Source: Pyrenophora tritici-repentis
Taxonomy: Eukaryota > Ascomycota > Dothideomycetes > Pleosporales > Pleosporaceae
Direction: 5' to 3'
Assembly: GCF_003171515.1 (NCBI RefSeq)
Contig: NC_089399.1
Coordinates: 2,356,001-2,420,000 of the forward strand
Length of the DNA stretch: 64,000 nt
Shown: in pieces, positions 9,380-22,561 of the stretch
How positions within the stretch are numbered: the stretch's first letter is position 1
How the letters are laid out: every line of letters starts with the position of its first letter
Position numbers and translations under genes: made by a program
Notes under the pieces: model-generated
Told to the model about the DNA's origin: nothing
What the model saw: the letters and a program-made list of their open reading frames with translations, nothing else
Database searches by the model: none

Positions 9380-9772
9380 ACGTTTGCATCAGAAACGATG
9401 ACGATGAATGAACAATGCCATAGAGGGAGCTACATAGCTGAATGAGGATCTTATCTCCAACCTTGAGGTCACGGTTTCGGGACCCGTGGAGTTTGCACAG
9501 CTACGGCGTTTAGGATGTTTGATACCATACTACAAAAGTGACCCTGGCATATGACGATGAATCAAGACATGTCAACTCCACATTGCGAAATTATGCTTGT
9601 TTTAGTGCATTGATGTGAAGGCTAGAAACTTGGTTTTAGTTGTGAAGCTGCCCTTACTCGTCCGGGGGTTTCCATGCAACCTCCGCGATCTCGCGTCGCA
9701 CCTCCGTCATAAACGTCCCAACGACCATGCACTTGCTCAGAATGCTAGCACCAATTTCGCGTCAAATCAATC
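9380..9772. other. intergenic, nothing recognised
   Basis: This is the RPL12 3' flank and the upstream region of the glycosyltransferase. No frame of substance and no RNA gene were noticed. Confidence 0.5.
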
Positions 9773-10994
9773 ATGCGTCGGCGGAGATCAGATGAATTGC
9801 CGCGGTATGCAGAAGAGAGTGAATGGTCATCGTTCCGCCTACGCCGCCGTTACGCATACTACGCTGTTGCCTTTCTCGTCATCTGCTGGATCCTCTACCC
9901 ATCGCGTCAGGCGAAAGCTGAGGCTGACCATGTCCAAGTCAACTGGAAATACTATGCTTACAGCGTGTACGCAACCGATACAGCGAGCCTTTGTCATGCC
10001 GTCATGATTCTCGACGCGCTCGCTCGATTCGGGAGCAAGGCAGACCGCGTCCTCTTCTACCCTGAGCACTGGGATACCAAAGTGGATAGCTCCAAGGATC
10101 GAGACAGTCAATTGCTCATTTTGGCACGCGATACCTACAAAGCGAAGCTTTATCCCGTCAAGCCGCTTCAGGTGGCAGGTCGTACACAGGGTATGTGTTG
10201 CACAGATACAGTAAGGCAAGACAGCTAACGGCCTTGCAGGAGATTGGGTATGGGATGAGACGGTAACCAAGTTCATGGCCTTCTCCCTTGAGTACTACGA
10301 TCGCGTAATCGCCCTAGAATCGGATTTGACGCTTCTTGACTCCCTTGACGAGCTCTTCCTCCTCCCTTCGACGCCGATAGCAATGCCGCGCGCGTACGGG
10401 ACTGATAGCAAGCCATGGCCCTTGTCGTCAACACTCATGGTTATCAAACCGAATCCGAGAGAACTGGAGATTTTCAAAAGGCGTATGGAAGGGGGAGGGG
10501 ACAGTGCACTGGTACAGATGCACAGGTTCGACATGGAGATCCTCAACGAACGATACGAGGAGAGCGCACTGGTACTCCCACACCGACCTTACGCTCTACG
10601 CACGGCCGAATTTAGACGTCACGACCACACCGACTATCTCGGCGATCCGAACGAGCTATGGGATGCCGAAAAGATCTACAAAGAGGCCAAGTTGGTCCAA
10701 TTTAGTGACCGCCCGCTGCCGCCGCCGTGGTTCATGTGGCCTCAGAAGGGAGTCGAAGAGACCCAACCGGATTGCGGCGGCAGTCATGAAGGCACTTGTG
10801 CAGAGAGACGCATTTGGAAGAACTTGTACGATGACTTCAGACATCGGCGGCGAAATGTTTGCAAACTGCTGAGTGCGCCTGCACCCGATTGGGATCAGAT
10901 CAAAGCGAGCCAATATCACGAGAACGTTACAGAGCCTACGGTTGCAGCGTCGCTCGCAACTGCTACTTCTACTGGCTCTCTTCCGAGCAACTAA
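9773..10994 (+). CDS. GT8-type glycosyltransferase, GNT1-like, type II membrane protein
   Basis: Exons 9773-10190 and 10240-10994 give 390 residues. The N-terminus is short and Arg-rich, then a single hydrophobic anchor (about residues 28-40, YYAVAFLVICWIL), a layout typical of Golgi type II glycosyltransferases. The catalytic domain resembles fungal GT8 N-acetylglucosaminyltransferase GNT1-like proteins: a nucleotide-sugar fold start (YAYSVYATD), LARFGSKADRV, and the segment ALESDLTLLDSLDELF, where a DxD-type metal motif is expected but here reads ESDLTLLD. It would transfer a sugar from a nucleotide donor onto a Golgi glycan; the sugar is not determined by the sequence. The C-terminus after residue ~360 is low-complexity Ser/Thr/Ala. 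The intron splits a Gly codon. Downstream 1.3 kb is empty. Confidence 0.8.
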
Positions 10995-14139
<3,145 letters not shown>

Positions 14140-14664
14140 GTAGTTCATCGGAAACTTGAAGAGGTGGTGTGGGATTTCATCGACTGCACATGCATGTTCA
14201 TATGGAAACGATTGCGAATGGATGACATGGTAATGGTGGAGGAATATCGGGTGCATTTCCCTTTTTCTTCCTCTTCTTTATTGCCTTGGGGCAAAAGCCT
14301 GAGTCTTTATTTCTTCTCTGTCGATATAGGTTACCCACTACCTCTTTTGCAATACATAATCTTTCCTCATGACTTCTTGCTTTTTACGTTTATGCTGACG
14401 TGCTCATGTCGAGTGAGCTTTCTGATGTAGCTTTATGAAGCTACCAAGACATACCAATTTGCAAAGGAGACGCAACCTTGATGACTGACCGATTAAAAGA
14501 AAAGGCGCACCTATGCTCTACATCCACGCCATAAATCTTGGACGAACTCAACATCAACCAGACAACTGCAACAACCCTCTCAGTCATCCGTCCATCCCCC
14601 CTTCCCCTCCTCCTCCCCCTCTTCTCCCTAACACCCCCACCCACCCCACAAACAACCCACCCAC
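14140..14664. other. intergenic between convergent genes
   Basis: Holds the 3' flanks of the hexosaminidase and of the minus-strand gene ending at 14665. C-rich low-complexity DNA (CCTCCTCCCCC type) lies near 14600-14650. No gene seen. Confidence 0.5.
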
Positions 14665-15275
14665 TCACGGCGACTTCAACTCCTTAGCCGTAAGCACCTC
14701 ATTCGCAGCCGCCATCTCCGGCGACGTAATCTCTTTTTTACCCAACATGTGCGATCCGCCTTCTGCACCACCACCACCACCACCACCACCAAACGGCTTC
14801 TTCACTGCATCCTTGAGTTTCTCAGTCGTAGTCTTGTGCAGAGCGGTGGTGTCGTCGTTGTTGTTGGAAGAGGGTGTTGGCGTTGATGTTGATGTTGAGG
14901 TTAAGGTGGAAGAAGATGTGGATGTAGATGCTTGTGCAGGCGCGGGTATGGGTTCTGAGTGGTTGTTAGTAATCAGGTGATGGGGATGTAGTAAACATGC
15001 GTGTGGACGATGTAGGAAGAAGGTGATGGAACGAATGAGCGGACTTACCTTGGAACTGCGCGTCGATGGTATCGTTGATTGAAGACGTAGAAGTACCGGT
15101 ATTAGCCTCTGGGATTTCGTTCACAGGCGGTTCTTTACAGCAGCGTTAGTAATGTTGTGCTACAGCGTTGATAACCCGGTTCTACAAAAAAAACCCAACC
15201 CGAGAGTAAGGGGGGCTAGTTAACGACAACAAACATACCCTGGAACTGAGCCGACGAAACATCTGCACTAGCCAT
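14665..15275 (-). CDS. small hypothetical protein with poly-Gly tract (136 aa)
   Basis: Minus-strand exons 15275-15239, 15132-15049 and 14954-14665 join in frame; both introns have GTATGT/GTAAGT donors and TACTAAC branch sites, which strongly supports a real gene. The protein begins MASADVSSAQFQ, repeats a related motif at the exon 2 end (DTIDAQFQE), then has a Ser/Thr/Pro-rich stretch, an acidic NNND spot, a charged helix-like segment (EKLKDAVKKPF), eight glycines, and a C-terminus ending LTAKELKSP. No signal peptide or membrane segment is seen. I do not recognise the family. Exon 1 and exon 2 both end by coding AQFQ and then split the next Glu codon in the same phase, suggesting exon duplication. 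Confidence 0.75.
14768..14791. repeat. CCA trinucleotide microsatellite (poly-Gly codons)
   Basis: Eight or so CCA/ACC units in tandem lie inside the preceding gene and read as GGT codons on the minus strand. Such tracts vary in length between isolates. Confidence 0.85.
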
Positions 15276-15862
15276 ACTGAATACGTTCTAATCGATTGGT
15301 AATTCAAGAAAAAAGTTTAGTCTGATTGAAAAGTGATTACACTCTGACGTCTCTTCTTTGCAGCCGCGGACTGGACAAGGTCTACATATACATGCCGCAC
15401 TACCACTACGTCACTGGGGTGCTGACTGGGCGACGCGCATGCCATGGCTTGTGTTGCGTACGCCTAGGTGATTGGGGGATCGCCGTTGCTCTTGGTAAAG
15501 GTAAACGCTAGCTTTTTTTGGCCCCACTTTCACCCGCTAGTTATTACACGCATGGCGAACCCTGAATTGAACCCTGAATATCAATGCCGATGCGGGAAGG
15601 TGCTCGTCAGAGGCGTTCTGGATGCATCTTACGGAGAGGCGTGGGAGTCTAGATTTATTTTATTTGGGGAACGGCAGAGATGGGGATTCTTTGTTTGTTA
15701 GGGCTATGTTCTTTGCTGGGCTTGGCCTTGTCTAGATGGCGGTCTAGATTATTCGGATGGTGTGAAGGCCGTTCTCGTAGCGTAAGCACGGTAGACGAGC
15801 TTTTGTTTCTTCGTCCAACTCTTTCCATACTTGCTTTTCCTTTTCTCCTGTCCGAGTCCCTA
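15276..15862. other. intergenic, nothing recognised
   Basis: Upstream flank of the small poly-Gly gene and downstream flank of the HET pseudogene. A plus-strand frame at 15468-15701 has no recognisable family. Confidence 0.45.
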
Positions 15863-17921
15863 TCACCCGATTCTTTGAAATGACGGTGTTGCTTCATCGG
15901 CCAGCCTCACCATCAAGCTCTGAGAATAGTCTTTCGTCTTGCAGACTGGCATAAAGAACAAATGTCCTTCTGTATTGTCGTCATCGAACTCGGTATCACT
16001 CATTGGATCGATGTCGAGCGAGACGCGAGCGGGGTGTAGGAACTCCCGTTGTTCATACTTGTCTGTCTCGTCTTGTTTTCGAGCAAAATCTCGATTGAGC
16101 GTCATACACCAGGAAAAATCATCCTCATACTCTACTAGATGTAGCTTCATGGGTTTCAAAGATCCACGCAGATCCAACCATCCACCTGTCACTGCACCTG
16201 TCACGTCCTCAGTTGCATAGGTCAGAGCCACATCTTCGACATGGATGGCGTAATCGACGTCTTTATAGCGCCCCATTGAAGCTTCTACACCTCCATTAAG
16301 AGATGCCCACGACCAAGAGGGTGCAACATAGACCTTTGGACGGGAACCGGTGGAATCAATCGGCGGATACCACGTCAAAGTCTTTTCGAGATGCTCTCGC
16401 CATATACCAGCGACGTACGTGCATCGCATGCGAGACATGACGTATTTGGCAATGCCGGAAAGTGCTATTAATCTGTCGCTTGGGTATGTTAAACTCGTTT
16501 GCGTATATGTTGGTACCACAGTTTTCCACCAGAAAGTCAGCCAGTAATTGTCCTCTGCAGCAAGAATTTCTGGTAGATGGTGTTGTGCAAATGACAGTTT
16601 GATAAAACCATCGACAATTCAATCATTGGATTTGTACGCTGTCGGCAATCCATCAGGAAACGACTCGCTCGCCGCGAGTTCGCGGCACTCCCAGAACAGC
16701 TGACGGCGGCCAAAGTGAAGGACCCGTGGTGTAAGCAATCTCTCCTGGAAGACTCATCCACGGCCGCTCAGCGGTGCATTCGTAATGTTGTACTCCCAGA
16801 AGAATTGGGGAATCATGACACAATCAACTAGGCCCCCATTTGGCTCGAGGTCAGTCAAGTCAACCTTGACTGTCCAGTGACCTTGAGTCTGAGGTGAACG
16901 TGTACGAAAAATTCCCTCAGTACTGTTCTCATTATCTGTGGCCGATATATTGCAAAATGAGTGTGAGCAAATCAAGCCCATCAAACTTACTTCACTTTGC
17001 CAATCCCGAAGATCATCCTTTTCCTGATTGATACACAAAGAATCAATCCACATGTAACGAATCCCGAGTCTCTTGGATACCTGTATTACCTCCTGTAATG
17101 TTTTGGGCATGTTTGTAACTTGGAATCTGATTTGCGAGTTACGCAACAATGCTCCCGTAAGCTGTAAAGGTTTCGTGCCGCCCCAACGATGACTTAGGGT
17201 GGAATAAGGACCAAGTGGCAGTTCTTGAGCCGTATGAATGAGCCGTACGTGTGTACTATCAGGGGCGGCATCATAGAGGTCCAAGAGACGCGTTGGATAC
17301 CAAGTATCGCCGTACTCCTTCATCTTGCATTTCTCATGACGCTCATTACAACGTTGAAGCCACCTAGATGCTACTTGAATAGACTCATCCGAAGATGTGT
17401 TGTCAGTGGTAATTCGGTTGTCAACATAATCTGTGTTACACTCAGTTGGTCTGCGTCCTGTCCCATGAAAAACAACATACCGACTTCTTTTTTCAAGCTG
17501 AAGTAGAGATTTGTAAATTCGTCGCGTAAGTAGTACAGTGCGCAAGTAAATACTTATGCCAGTCTCTTGAAGTTCCTCGTATCTTGTAAGTTTCGCTATC
17601 GTGATGAACGTGGATTGTAGATCTACACGACTTTGAACAAAATCTTGAGACACATCACGGCTCAACTCGGCGGAAAGTAAGGCTTCTCGTTCGGATCCTT
17701 GGACTTGATCCCAAAGCTGATGGCAGATTGGACAATGGTTGGCCGCAGATGCAGCAAGAGAGGCGCATGTCCGGTGGAGACCGTATTCCTTGAGCATTAT
17801 CAGTGACAGCTAGCAAGAAGTTGCTTGAGCTTCTCACCAAATCACATGAGTCGGCTGTGATGTCTGAAAAGAGGAGATTGCGATGGTGCTGTAGAAACCC
17901 GATGCATGTTTCGCAAAACAT
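15863..17921 (-). pseudogene. HET-domain (heterokaryon incompatibility) gene with two in-frame stops
   Basis: Minus strand: exon 17921-17838 (starts MFCETC), a 49-base intron (GTGAGA..CAAG), then one frame from 17788 to the stop at 15863. The frame would be 669 codons long but is broken by TGA at 16756-16754 and again at 16621-16619. No frameshift is needed: coding resemblance continues in the same frame after each stop. The HET core is clear, with YSTLSHRWGG, TLQEVIQVSKRLGIRYMWIDSLCINQ split over its centre, and SFCNISAT. The usual strongly conserved tail (GRGW-VFQERLL pattern) is where the first TGA falls, replacing the Trp codon. HET proteins trigger incompatibility reactions when unlike strains fuse. 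A truncated protein of about 372 residues with the whole HET core could still be made, so loss of function is inference. Confidence 0.85.
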
Positions 17922-17960
17922 GTTTGCAGTAGGATTGCAGTTGACTGGTGTTCTTGAATG

Positions 17961-18008
17961 GATGAGCTGGAGGATGAGCTGGAGGATGAGCTGGAGGATG
18001 CAGCTGGA
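17961..18008. repeat. 12-base tandem repeat
   Basis: The unit GATGAGCTGGAG occurs three times in perfect tandem (17961-17996), with a degenerate fourth copy. It lies just upstream of the HET pseudogene and just past the RMI1 stop. Confidence 0.9.
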
Positions 18009-18022
18009 AGAAATCCAACTGA

Positions 18023-18712
18023 TTACCCCGCAGTTTGTCCCATCGTTCTTGCCGCGGCCATCAGCCTATCTTTCCTCCCCTCTTTCCAGGCTTTATCAAG
18101 CGCCTCCAGCTTCCCACCCACAACCTGAACATTACCAGGCTCGAGCATGACTACGCCTCTCCGAACGTCAAAATTGCGCAGAACAAGCTTGAGGCCCATG
18201 ACCATGTTTGTGTTGATGCCATCAATACCTCTCAAGTCCAAGGCGTAAATTGTCAAGCCTTTCGCATCTTGCAGCAATAACTTGAAAGGCCCTTTGCTCT
18301 GAACAGGCGCTGCAGCTTCGGTAGTGCCTTCATTCTCTTGCTCTACGACACGCACAATCTCCCGTCCTTTGGTCATCTCACCTCGCTCTCTGGCTTCGAT
18401 TGATTCAACCTGTGACCAGCGCGAGTGGCCAATGTCTTCAATGTCGAGCACTTGACATACGACTGGACCAGCGACGATGCGGGTCTGAGTAGTACCTTTG
18501 AGTATGTCGGACGGGAACAGAGAGGCGGCTGGTTGGCTGAGCGAGTTGGTGATGTCAGTAGCCAGAAGGCGAAAGAGTGCAGTTTGCTTGATGGCGGGCA
18601 GCGGAGTATTTGGTCGGACTGTGGAGAGGAAGCCCTGGAGCCATACCACAGTTGGATAGAGATGTCGAGCATTGAGGTGCTGTGTTAGCTCCGTTGCAAT
18701 ATTAGCTGCCAT
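18023..18712 (-). CDS. RMI1: RecQ-mediated genome instability protein 1
   Basis: The 229-residue intronless protein matches the fungal RMI1 layout: a short N-terminal helical part (ATELTQHLNARHLYPTVVWL, then DI.NSL) and an OB-fold of the RMI1_N type, with LLQDAKGLTIYALDL and GLKLVLRNFDVRRGVVMLEP as its conserved core. In yeast RMI1 works with the RecQ helicase Sgs1 and topoisomerase Top3 to dissolve double Holliday junctions in the nucleus. An acidic insert (EQENEGTTEAAAP) interrupts the OB-fold where family members vary. It is divergently placed with VPS51, only ~208 bases between starts. Confidence 0.88.
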   Translation of the reverse strand: MAANIATELTQHLNARHLYPTVVWLQGFLSTVRPNTPLPAIKQTALFRLLATDITNSLSQPAASLFPSDILKGTTQTRIVAGPVVCQVLDIEDIGHSRWSQVESIEARERGEMTKGREIVRVVEQENEGTTEAAAPVQSKGPFKLLLQDAKGLTIYALDLRGIDGINTNMVMGLKLVLRNFDVRRGVVMLEPGNVQVVGGKLEALDKAWKEGRKDRLMAAARTMGQTAG

Positions 18713-18920
18713 GATGGAGATTGATTGATGATGGAGATTAGTTGCACCCGGTTCCTATTCGTATTGTCTAGCTTTCATAGTAGAAATGAGTGGGAGACGC
18801 GACGCGTAGAATGACGTGGGGCTCTTTTAACGTTACAACGCCGGCCTCGGCCCTTTACAGAACCTCAAGCTTCAACACTCCAACAACCAAACCTCAACCT
18901 CACTGTAAGCGATAAATAAC
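18713..18920. promoter_or_regulatory. shared divergent promoter region of RMI1 and VPS51
   Basis: Two start codons face away from each other across 208 bases, so both promoters must overlap here. The right half is CA-rich (CTCCAACAACCAAACC). No consensus box can be assigned. Confidence 0.4.
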
Positions 18921-19799
18921 ATGTCAATAATAGCATCTCCCCGGCCCAGCTCCTCGGTTCGCAGCCCTTCCTTGACCCGCACCTCAATCGACAGTAGTTC
19001 TTCGCACCGGCCTCCCCAAGCCATACGTCGCAACCGCGCCGCCCTCCGCGAATTCTACGGCCTCAAAAACGGGCCTAGAGATGGAACGCCCGATGCAAGA
19101 ATATCCGAAGAGCCGTCAAGATCGCAGGTAGCACTCGATGATGAGGAGACGCTGACGGAGCTGGATTCTGCCGACTTCAATGCCGAAGCATTCGTCGAAG
19201 CTCTACTTGCGAAAGAGGGTCTAAAAGGCGTGTTAAAGGTGGAAGCCGACTTGATATCACGTGCGCATATCTATATCCATATCTATATGAGTGTGTAGAG
19301 AGCTAATTCGTTGCTAGAGATCAGGAATCTTGATAGCGACCGCAAATCCCTCGTCTATGACAACTACTCCAAACTTCTGTCTGCTACCAGCACAATCCGA
19401 CGAATGCGCGGTAACATGGATCCTCTCGCGCCCACCACCCACACGCTCGGTCCTGCCATCTCGCACATTGCCGAAACAGCCGCTTCATTATCTTCGTCAT
19501 TGCATGAGATACCTCAACCGAAAGAAGAGGGCCTGGGAATTAGCATCAATGTCGAACAAGACCAGGGAGACAAAACCGAGGCAGAGAAGAAGAAGAAGAG
19601 ACAAAAGGATACTGTCAAATGGGTGCTAGACACGCCAAGGCGACTGCAAGAGTTGATTGACCAAGAGCAAGATGAGGAGGCGGAGAAGGAATGGGAGGAG
19701 GTTAGCAAGATACTGGACAAGTGGAAAGGTGTTGCAGGTGTGGAAGAGCTTAGGGAACGATGTGAAGAAATTATGGAGGAAGAGGAAGAGTCTGACTGA
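18921..19799 (+). CDS. VPS51: VPS51/VPS67 family vesicle-tethering subunit
   Basis: Exons 18921-19260 and 19318-19799 give 273 residues. The N-terminus is Ser-rich and disordered, followed by RAALREFYGL, the segment in Vps51 that binds the SNARE Tlg1 in yeast, then an FNAEAFVEALL motif and the family block that spans the splice junction (LISQIRNLDSDRKSLVYDNY, then SKLLSATSTIRRM). The second half is highly charged and coiled-coil-like (TEAEKKKKRQKD; acidic C-terminus). Vps51 is a subunit of the GARP complex that tethers endosome-derived vesicles at the late Golgi. The joining intron is 57 bases and the split codon becomes Gln. Confidence 0.88.
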
Positions 19800-20177
19800 G
19801 GACCGCGTACGTCTGGCTTTTGTGTATTAACAGACAGACTGCATGAACCCAATACCCGGTGTCGAAGACGCAGTGTAGAAGAACGAGGCGTCCGCACCAC
19901 AGAGGCGCCATCAATCCATGAGCATTACGCAGCCGAGAAGGCATGCCGAGGTCCAGGAGATTGAAGCTTAAGACCACACAAAATGTGTGGAAGAGAAGGG
20001 CAGTCGCATTCATTGGCAGGTTCTATGACCCCTCAACATAGATCTAGTTGCAGGATCACTTGGGATTCGCTGTAGTTGCATTACCATTACAGCCATGAAG
20101 ATGTTGATGCATGGAACGAAGCAGTGGCAGTGTGACCAACGCCAGAATAAACACTGCATTCATCAAGACCATCACAT
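19800..20177. other. intergenic between convergent VPS51 and glucokinase
   Basis: Only short frames that oppose or overlap the flanking genes; nothing recognised. Confidence 0.5.
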
Positions 20178-21722
20178 CTACATCTCCCCCCTCCTCTCCA
20201 ACTCCATGGCCGCAATAATCGCACAACCAACACCGCTCCCATCTTCCGCACTCGTAATGCGAATCGGACCCTTTTCCCCATCCCCATCCTCCCAATCTAA
20301 CACTTCGCCCAACGCCCTCGCCCACCTCTTCTTGAACTTTGGATGTTTATTCGCCACGCTCCCATCCGCAGCCACATTTCCCCCCTCGATCCCCTCTTTC
20401 CCGCAAATAGCCGCTATACCGCACGCACACAGACGCGCACCACGTACAGCAACCATCTCAGCGATCCTACGCGAAACCTCCAAATCCACATCTGAAGGCT
20501 CGAGCGCTAGTGTCTTTGCAAAAAGCTCGCGTGTATCCGCAAACAAAGGCGACTGGTCGTCTTCAATCTGCGAGAGAAACGAGGTATCAATCGTATACGC
20601 CGTATACAGCTTCTTCAACCCGTCGTCTTCACTCTGTGCCTGCAACACCAGCCCCTTATCCACCAAATCAACAAGCACAAGCCGGAATATCTCGCCTAGA
20701 TACAGTCCCGCGGATAGCTTCTCAAACGTCTGTTCGCCTGGCCGCGGACTCTCGGCGTCGATGCGCTCGTCGTACGGGGTACGTGGTAGCACGCGATGCG
20801 CATTATCGAACGCACCGTATTCGCAGTTCACCGCCATCATCTCCTCCCCTTTGCTCGCGCCGTTATGCGCCGACGCAGCTGTGATGCGCTCATCGTTTGG
20901 ATCCAGTTTCCCGATACTAGACACGTGGGCGAGGTACGCAGCATTACACCCTGTACCGAAGATGGCGCCAACAATGGTATCTGGGTCGTTATACGCCGAC
21001 GCCACCATTGCGCCGACAGTATCGTTGATAACACAGATGAGCTGGACTGGTAGTTCCTTCTCTGCAAGTTTCTCCCGTAGTTGCGCCGCGACATCTTGTC
21101 CTTCCACCCCTTGGATATCAAACCCTTTCGTCCACGTCTGCAGGATAGCATGGTCGATACGGTGCTGTGTCGCTGGGTACGAGAAAGTGAAGCCAAGAGG
21201 CATGCGTTTCTGCATGTTATACTGTTTATCCAGTCCTCTGGATTTTATAAACGCAGCTACTTTTTTTGCGATAAATGTCCATAGGTTCTCTGCGGACCCT
21301 GTTTTCAAGGACGCAGGGAGTTTGTATTGTTCCTGCTCCAAGACGCTTTTTTGCGTGTCGCTTCCTTGTTGCTCGTCGGAGTCGCCGAGTAACGTCACTT
21401 TACATACGCGTAGATTGGTGCCGCCGAGGTCGAGGGTTAGTATCGTTCCCTTTTCCCGGCCGCTGGGTAGGGCGTGCACCCAGCTTATGTTCATGGGTAT
21501 GTTTTGCCCGTCGCGGGCGAGGCCTTGTTCCAGCTCTTCGCGGAAGCGGTGGACGATTTCCTTGAGTTTGGGGCATGAGATCCAGAACTGCTGGTCTAGG
21601 TGGGAGAGTGCTTGCTCTAGGGAGGGTGGTAGATTGGTCATTTTGGAGAGCTCGGAGCGTTGGTGGGTGGAGGTGTGGGATTCAGAGTTCATGCTGTGGG
21701 TTGCAGAGGGTGGTGGTGCCAT
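20178..21722 (-). CDS. glkA: glucokinase (hexokinase family)
   Basis: The uninterrupted 514-residue protein phosphorylates glucose with ATP in the cytosol. Conserved parts in order: phosphate-1 loop LDLGGTNLR (97-105), sugar-binding LGFTFSYP, ICVINDTVGAMVAS with catalytic D234, the GTGCNAAY loop, MMAVNCEYGAF with the glucose-contacting Glu, and the late adenosine-site residues DGSGVGCAI near the C-terminus. Length and the GTGCNAAY pattern fit fungal glucokinase better than hexokinase, but the split between the two is from memory of the families. An upstream in-frame Met cluster (M1, M11, M28) leaves the exact start open. The opposite strand is open for 597 codons over this gene, a codon-bias shadow. 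Confidence 0.92.
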   Translation of the reverse strand: MAPPPSATHSMNSESHTSTHQRSELSKMTNLPPSLEQALSHLDQQFWISCPKLKEIVHRFREELEQGLARDGQNIPMNISWVHALPSGREKGTILTLDLGGTNLRVCKVTLLGDSDEQQGSDTQKSVLEQEQYKLPASLKTGSAENLWTFIAKKVAAFIKSRGLDKQYNMQKRMPLGFTFSYPATQHRIDHAILQTWTKGFDIQGVEGQDVAAQLREKLAEKELPVQLICVINDTVGAMVASAYNDPDTIVGAIFGTGCNAAYLAHVSSIGKLDPNDERITAASAHNGASKGEEMMAVNCEYGAFDNAHRVLPRTPYDERIDAESPRPGEQTFEKLSAGLYLGEIFRLVLVDLVDKGLVLQAQSEDDGLKKLYTAYTIDTSFLSQIEDDQSPLFADTRELFAKTLALEPSDVDLEVSRRIAEMVAVRGARLCACGIAAICGKEGIEGGNVAADGSVANKHPKFKKRWARALGEVLDWEDGDGEKGPIRITSAEDGSGVGCAIIAAMELERRGEM

Positions 21723-22561
21723 GATGAGATACTATTGTAGGATGGGGGTTGAAATTGACTTCTCTGAAGGTCTTGCAATATATGCATATGAGAAGCGTGT
21801 TGCTACTCGGAATGTCCGACTGAAATTAAAGTTTTTGTTCATTTTTTATTTCCACAGTCGACATCATGACATCACAAGACACGCTTGACCGCGCTCCTGA
21901 ACATTTTCCTCTAGAGCGCCGATTTCACTATCGCAAGCGCTTTCTTTTGTGTAAATGACGTCCGCTTGGCACACTCCGACACACCAGCGAAGAGCCGCAT
22001 GGGTGGGGGCAAGTCTTTGGTTGGTGTCTCATTGGTGCATAGGGTGGGTCGACCCGTAACGTAGGCCAGGGATGAAGCAACGCCTCAACATATTATATGA
22101 ATGATACTAGCCAGAATGGTTGTTACGCTGATATAGCTGTGTACCTGGCTGGTTGAGGTCTCCGGATAGTGTTTTCCGGCGGTCCTCTGAAGATCATAAT
22201 GGTCCTTGTATTCCGATGAGCAAGTGAATGGCAATCAATCGAAAACCCGTGTCTCGGATATATTTCGGGGAAGGGTTTGATGTAAATGTTGATGTGTTAA
22301 TGTGTTAATGTGATGATAATAATATGGTGGCTATTGCGTCCTATCGTCTATGCGGTTTACTCGTGGTATCAAATCCCCAAACGCCAGTCTATATGCGATG
22401 TGCTCGCTCTTGGATATCTACAATTGAACAAAGGAAAAAAGAAGTCGCTGACCTAAGTCAGGAAAGTGAATGTCGTGTTGTCGGACTCAAGTCCGTCAGC
22501 CGATGAAACTCGTCCAATGAGTCCGAAACGCTGCTGATGTTGAATTCCGGTAGCAGGTGCA
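21723..22561. other. intergenic, one strong hairpin, otherwise nothing seen
   Basis: Contains the glucokinase upstream region, T/G-rich low-complexity DNA around 22262-22325 (repeated GTTAATGTG units) and the inverted repeat at 22481-22526. No gene recognised. Confidence 0.5.
22481..22526. other. perfect 9-bp inverted repeat in the 3' flank of the Mpv17 gene
   Basis: TCGGACTCA (22481-22489) pairs exactly with TGAGTCCGA (22518-22526) around 28 bases. On the minus strand it begins 36 bases after the stop codon of the Mpv17-like gene, a place where it could form a 3' UTR stem. Function unknown. Confidence 0.55.

Noticed and set aside
20095..21888. A 597-codon plus-strand open frame
   Set aside because: It lies antisense over the glucokinase gene, is Ser/Arg/Pro-rich without family resemblance, and is explained by codon bias of the real gene.
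22490..22535. Hammerhead-ribozyme-like words (CCGATGAAAC, GTCCGAAAC)
   Set aside because: The catalytic core needs CUGAUGA and a regular stem II before GAAA; here the U is replaced and the stem leaves unpaired bases at the junction. Only the simple hairpin is kept.
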